Below, in pieces: positions 61,054 through 64,000 of a stretch of 64,000 nucleotides of DNA. Position 1 is the first letter of the stretch. Each line of letters opens with the position of its first letter. A program made the translations under genes and the position numbers. The notes below the pieces were generated by a model that saw nothing but the letters and a program-made list of their open reading frames with translations, had not been told where the DNA came from and made no database searches. Origin of the DNA: Mediterraneibacter catenae (lineage in GTDB: Bacteria > Bacillota > Clostridia > Lachnospirales > Lachnospiraceae); contig NZ_VMSO01000006.1 in assembly GCF_008691045.1 (NCBI RefSeq), positions 62,001 to 126,000 of the forward strand, given 5' to 3'.

Positions 61054-61772
61054 TCCCGCTCTACTATGACCTGCATATCCATTCCTGTCTCTCTCCGTGC
61101 GGAGATGATGATATGACCCCGGCAAATCTCGTCGGAATGGCTGCAGTCAAAGGACTTGACGTGATCGCGCTCACGGATCACAACTCCTGTAAGAACTGCC
61201 CCGCAGCCATGTATCACGGCGCAAACTACGGAGTCACCGTGATACCCGGCATGGAACTGACGACAGAGGAAGAAGTCCATGTGATCTGTCTCTTCCCCGC
61301 ACTGAAGGACGCCCTTGCATTTGACGCACTTGTATATGAAAGACTGCTGCCTGTTCAAAACCGGGAAGATATCTTCGGGAAACAGCAGATCATGGACGAG
61401 AAAGATGAAGTGACAGGTACTGTGGAGAATCTGCTCATCAATGCGACATCCATCTCGTTTGATGACGTATTTTCTCTGGCGGGATCCTGTCACGGTATCG
61501 CCTATCCGGCTCATGTGGACAAGAGTTCCACCAGCCTTATCTCCAACCTCGGATTCGTACCGCCCGGAAGCACATTTTCCTGCGCTGAGTTCCATGATTT
61601 TAAAAACCTGCACCGGATCCGGCGGGAGCATCCGTATTTTGAATCCTGCAATGTAATCTGCTGTTCCGATGCACATTATCTGGAGGATATCCATGAGCCG
61701 GAGCATCAGCTTTATGCAGCGTCACGGGAAATACCGGATATATTAAAAGCATTAGAGAGGCACAGAAGATAA
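61041..61772 (+). CDS. PHP-domain phosphoesterase of the sensory hydrogenase operon
   Basis: A 243-residue metal-dependent phosphoesterase of the PHP superfamily. The metal motifs are DLHIHSCLSPCGDDDMTP, ALTDHNSCKNCP, GMELTTEEEVHVICLF, AHVDKSS and CCSDAHYLEDI. The start overlaps the DRTGG gene by 13 bases. The protein has more cysteines than most PHP enzymes (CLSPC, CKNC). It lies last in the sensory operon, followed by a terminator. The substrate may be a regulatory nucleotide or an oligoribonucleotide; this is not shown by the sequence. Confidence 0.92.
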   Translation: MQIMIPLYYDLHIHSCLSPCGDDDMTPANLVGMAAVKGLDVIALTDHNSCKNCPAAMYHGANYGVTVIPGMELTTEEEVHVICLFPALKDALAFDALVYERLLPVQNREDIFGKQQIMDEKDEVTGTVENLLINATSISFDDVFSLAGSCHGIAYPAHVDKSSTSLISNLGFVPPGSTFSCAEFHDFKNLHRIRREHPYFESCNVICCSDAHYLEDIHEPEHQLYAASREIPDILKALERHRR

Positions 61773-61794
61773 AAATATCTCCTGCGCCTCTCCA
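61752..61794. terminator. Bidirectional terminator between the PHP and kdpE genes
   Basis: GAGAGGC (61755-61761) pairs with GCCTCTC (61786-61792), with an inner AGATA/TATCT stem. It lies between convergent genes. Confidence 0.75.
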
Positions 61795-61798
61795 TATT

Positions 61799-62485
61799 TC
61801 ACTTAAATCGGTATCCCACGCCTACCTCTGTAATAATATGCTGAGGCTGGGACGGATTCTGTTCGATCTTTCTTCTAAGTGTTGCCATGAACACACGGAG
61901 TGTTGCCGCCTCCACGCCCTCTGCATAGCCCCATATTTCTTTCAGTATGTAATGGTGTGTCAACACCTTTCCACGGTTGGCGATGAGAAGAAGCAGTATC
62001 TTGTATTCGATCGGCGTGAGATGGACTTCCCGGCCTCCCGCTTCCACCCGCCTCTGTTCATAGTCCACAACAAGATCCCCGTCCTCAAATACTGTGTTCT
62101 TATCCGATACGCGGCTCTCTTTTCTCCGAAGCGCTGCCCTTATTCTTGCCAGCAGTTCGCCCATGTAGAAAGGTTTTGTAACATAGTCATCTGCCCCGGC
62201 GTCAAGCGCACGGATCTTTTCCTCTTCTTCCTGTCTTGCGGACACAATAATCACTGGTGTATCTGCAATCTCCCGGATACTTTCGATCACTTCCATGCCG
62301 TCACCATCGGGAAGCCCCAGATCCAAAATCACCAGATCCGGATGATTGGCATAAAAGAGGCTGACTGCCTCTTTTACTGTCCGCGCTGTCCACAGAATAT
62401 ATTCTTTCTCTTTCAGACTCATCTCCAGAAAATGTATGATATATTTGTCGTCCTCGACAATCAGTATTGTATTTTTGCTTTCCAT
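61799..62485 (-). CDS. kdpE: KdpE-like response regulator
   Basis: A 228-residue OmpR-family regulator, the best match being KdpE. Receiver: Glu11-Asp13 acidic pocket, phospho-acceptor Asp55 (VILDLGLPD), VIIVSAR, and Lys in VTKPFY. The DNA-binding winged helix ends in IITEVGVGYRFK. It lies four bases after the kinase gene, the usual operon. In related bacteria this pair controls the KdpFABC potassium pump; the pump genes are not in the window. Confidence 0.92.
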   Translation of the reverse strand: MESKNTILIVEDDKYIIHFLEMSLKEKEYILWTARTVKEAVSLFYANHPDLVILDLGLPDGDGMEVIESIREIADTPVIIVSARQEEEEKIRALDAGADDYVTKPFYMGELLARIRAALRRKESRVSDKNTVFEDGDLVVDYEQRRVEAGGREVHLTPIEYKILLLLIANRGKVLTHHYILKEIWGYAEGVEAATLRVFMATLRRKIEQNPSQPQHIITEVGVGYRFK

Positions 62486-62489
62486 ACTC

Positions 62490-63917
62490 CTATGTCTCCC
62501 CTGTTGTCTCTGCGTTCAGCCAGAAAGTAAAGCGTGCCCCTCCCTCCAGTCTGTTTTCCGCCCATATACTTCCGCCATGTGCTTCAACGACTTCTTTACA
62601 GATGGCAAGCCCCAGGCCGATGCCGTGTTTCTGGTCAGGTCCTTTCCCTCCTGATGAAACAAATTCTTCGAAGATCATCTTTTCCTGACCCGGCTCGATT
62701 CCCCGTCCGTTATCCTCTACGACAAAATAGACTTTTCCTGACTTATAAGATACATTGAGGGTGATCCTTCCCCCCTCCTCGGTATTTTTCACCGCATTGT
62801 CAAGAAGATTAACAAGGACCTGGACGATCATCCTGCCATCAACATTTGCCACAAGAAGTTCTTCCGGCATCGAGTCCTTAAACCGACGGTGTGTCCTAAG
62901 CCCCGTAATATGACGTTCTGCTTCGTAGACAAGATCTTCTACCACTTCCTCTTCCTTATCGATAAAGCCGGTGCCGTTCTCGATCTTCGTCATACTGAGA
63001 ATGTTTTCCATTGTATGAGTAAGCCACATGCTCTGCTCACGAATATCCCTCACAAGAGCCTCGGCCTGAGAGTCATCCCCGGCCTGCTTCTGCAGTATCA
63101 GATCACAGTCGCCAATGATCCCCGTCAGAGGCGTCCTGAAATCATGGGAGATGCTCCTTAGCATACTGCTCTTCAGATGTTCCTTCTCTACCTCAAGCTT
63201 TATCTTCTCCTGCTCGGAATAGATCAGCTCCCTGTCAAGGGCAATCCCCATCTGGCTTGCCGCGGCACGGATAAATATCTCCTGTTCCGCTCCGATACCC
63301 CTGTCCTTGGTGAAGATTTTCAGTACTCCGATCTGTTGTACTGCCCCGCTGATCGGAAACAGAATGTAACCGCTCTCGCGCCTGTTCTCTTCTTCACATC
63401 CCTTTAAAGAAACAGATGCCTCATATCCGGTGTTCTCTCTGATATATGCGAGTCCGAGAGCGATGATCTGCTCTTTTCCGGTCACATTGATAAATCTCTC
63501 CGACATCTCAGACATACGCTTAGCAGCTTTCTCGTTCGCCTCGGCAATCGCAAGCTGCCTGCGAAATCTGGCAGTCATACCGGAAGAAATACAGGACACT
63601 ACAAGGAAAAACGTCATAAGCGCAACATCGTTAGGATCCATGATCGCGAATGTATGAACAGGTACAGTGAAGAAATAATTAAACATAAGCACACTGACTA
63701 CTGCTCCGATAATACCATACTCATACCCTGCTGTAAACGCACCGATCAAAAGCACCCCGATCAGGAAGACCATGAGTACATTTTCCTTCATAACCCCGTT
63801 CCGGCTCAGAAAAATACTGACAAGACTTGCCGCTGCCACGATCAGCACTGTGCGCATCAGATATCGTATGCGCTCTCCTGTCACAGCTCTTTTTATCAGT
63901 CCGGCAATCCTCTTCAT
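62490..63917 (-). CDS. KdpD-like sensor histidine kinase lacking the KdpD/Usp N-terminal domains
   Basis: A 475-residue kinase. It begins with the DUF4118 four-helix membrane unit of KdpD (helices in about 20-115), then a linker, a GAF-like domain (about 140-230), the HisKA box with His258 in ISHDFRTPLTG, and the ATPase domain with DNAVKNT, DNGRGIE and GIGLGLAIC. The N-terminal KdpD sensor and UspA-like domains (about 400 residues) of E. coli KdpD are absent, as in many Firmicutes, where they are often a separate protein. The ATG at 63917 has AGGAGAG. It precedes kdpE. Confidence 0.9.
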   Translation of the reverse strand: MKRIAGLIKRAVTGERIRYLMRTVLIVAAASLVSIFLSRNGVMKENVLMVFLIGVLLIGAFTAGYEYGIIGAVVSVLMFNYFFTVPVHTFAIMDPNDVALMTFFLVVSCISSGMTARFRRQLAIAEANEKAAKRMSEMSERFINVTGKEQIIALGLAYIRENTGYEASVSLKGCEEENRRESGYILFPISGAVQQIGVLKIFTKDRGIGAEQEIFIRAAASQMGIALDRELIYSEQEKIKLEVEKEHLKSSMLRSISHDFRTPLTGIIGDCDLILQKQAGDDSQAEALVRDIREQSMWLTHTMENILSMTKIENGTGFIDKEEEVVEDLVYEAERHITGLRTHRRFKDSMPEELLVANVDGRMIVQVLVNLLDNAVKNTEEGGRITLNVSYKSGKVYFVVEDNGRGIEPGQEKMIFEEFVSSGGKGPDQKHGIGLGLAICKEVVEAHGGSIWAENRLEGGARFTFWLNAETTGET

Positions 63918-63968
63918 CCTTCAAGCTCTCCTGTCTGCATATATCCATATGCCTTTTCGTTCCATATG

Positions 63969-63997
63969 ATATTAGCACCTTACTCTATATTTGCCAA
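63969..63997 (-). promoter_or_regulatory. Promoter of the kdpDE-like operon
   Basis: On the minus strand TTGGCA (63992-63997), a 17-base spacer and TAATAT (63969-63974). The leader before the kinase ATG is about 45 bases. Confidence 0.7.
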
Positions 63998-64000
63998 GAT

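Overview
The window looks like chromosomal DNA of an anaerobic gut-type Lachnospiraceae (Clostridia, Bacillota). The basis is moderate G+C, strong AGGAGG-type ribosome sites, many start-stop overlaps, an electron-bifurcating [FeFe] hydrogenase, a lysine riboswitch, a DUF4118-type KdpD kinase and a Tn916-like sigma factor. This is inference from gene content; there is no rRNA gene to check it.

Layout: 1-2.3 kb carries a ClC chloride transporter (cut by the window edge) behind lrgAB. 2.5-4.7 kb holds aroF and aroB. 4.7-8.3 kb is a three-subunit molybdenum hydroxylase (xanthine dehydrogenase type). 8.5-9.7 kb is a lysine riboswitch followed by dapA. 9.8-12.1 kb has a DegV protein, a small Cys-rich protein and a D,D-carboxypeptidase. 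12.2-20.0 kb is a signalling and export block: an exported protein broken by a frameshift, an unusual response-regulator/histidine-kinase fusion, a MacB/Bce-like ABC transporter and its own two-component system. 20.1-20.4 kb is a tRNA-Trp followed by a strongly structured, terminated RNA.

21.6-32.5 kb was once a nucleoside uptake and salvage locus: substrate-binding lipoprotein, ATPase, two permeases, GntR regulator, nucleoside hydrolase, deoB. It is decaying. The ATPase lost its first half and its second half is split by a 4.5-kb mobile-element remnant, and the nucleoside hydrolase lost its catalytic N terminus. The remnant carries MobC, a relaxase-recombinase chimera, a sigma factor, an HTH protein, a flavin reductase with its HxlR regulator, and a DUF1349 protein.

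32.7-41.6 kb has a secreted nuclease, a GH3 glucosidase, a deleted GH31 gene, a Uma2 nuclease, a MATE pump with an in-frame stop, an APH-type kinase and a frameshifted AraC regulator. 41.8-47.2 kb has an RR/ABC/HK drug-resistance-type operon and a second ABC exporter with a TetR remnant. 47.4-52.5 kb includes a small membrane protein, a D-2-hydroxyacid dehydrogenase, a HAD phosphatase, two orphan microcompartment shell proteins and a polysaccharide deacetylase. 52.5-53.1 kb is a non-coding region full of long palindromes.

53.2-61.8 kb is the most coherent system. A HydABC-type bifurcating hydrogenase operon is divergent from a second operon that encodes a sensory-type [FeFe]-hydrogenase-like protein, two DRTGG proteins, an anti-sigma-type ATPase and a PHP phosphoesterase, presumably an H2 or redox sensing module. 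The window ends with a KdpDE two-component system. Nine or more separate lesions (frameshifts, a nonsense codon, internal deletions, an insertion) lie in accessory genes, while the core metabolic genes are intact.
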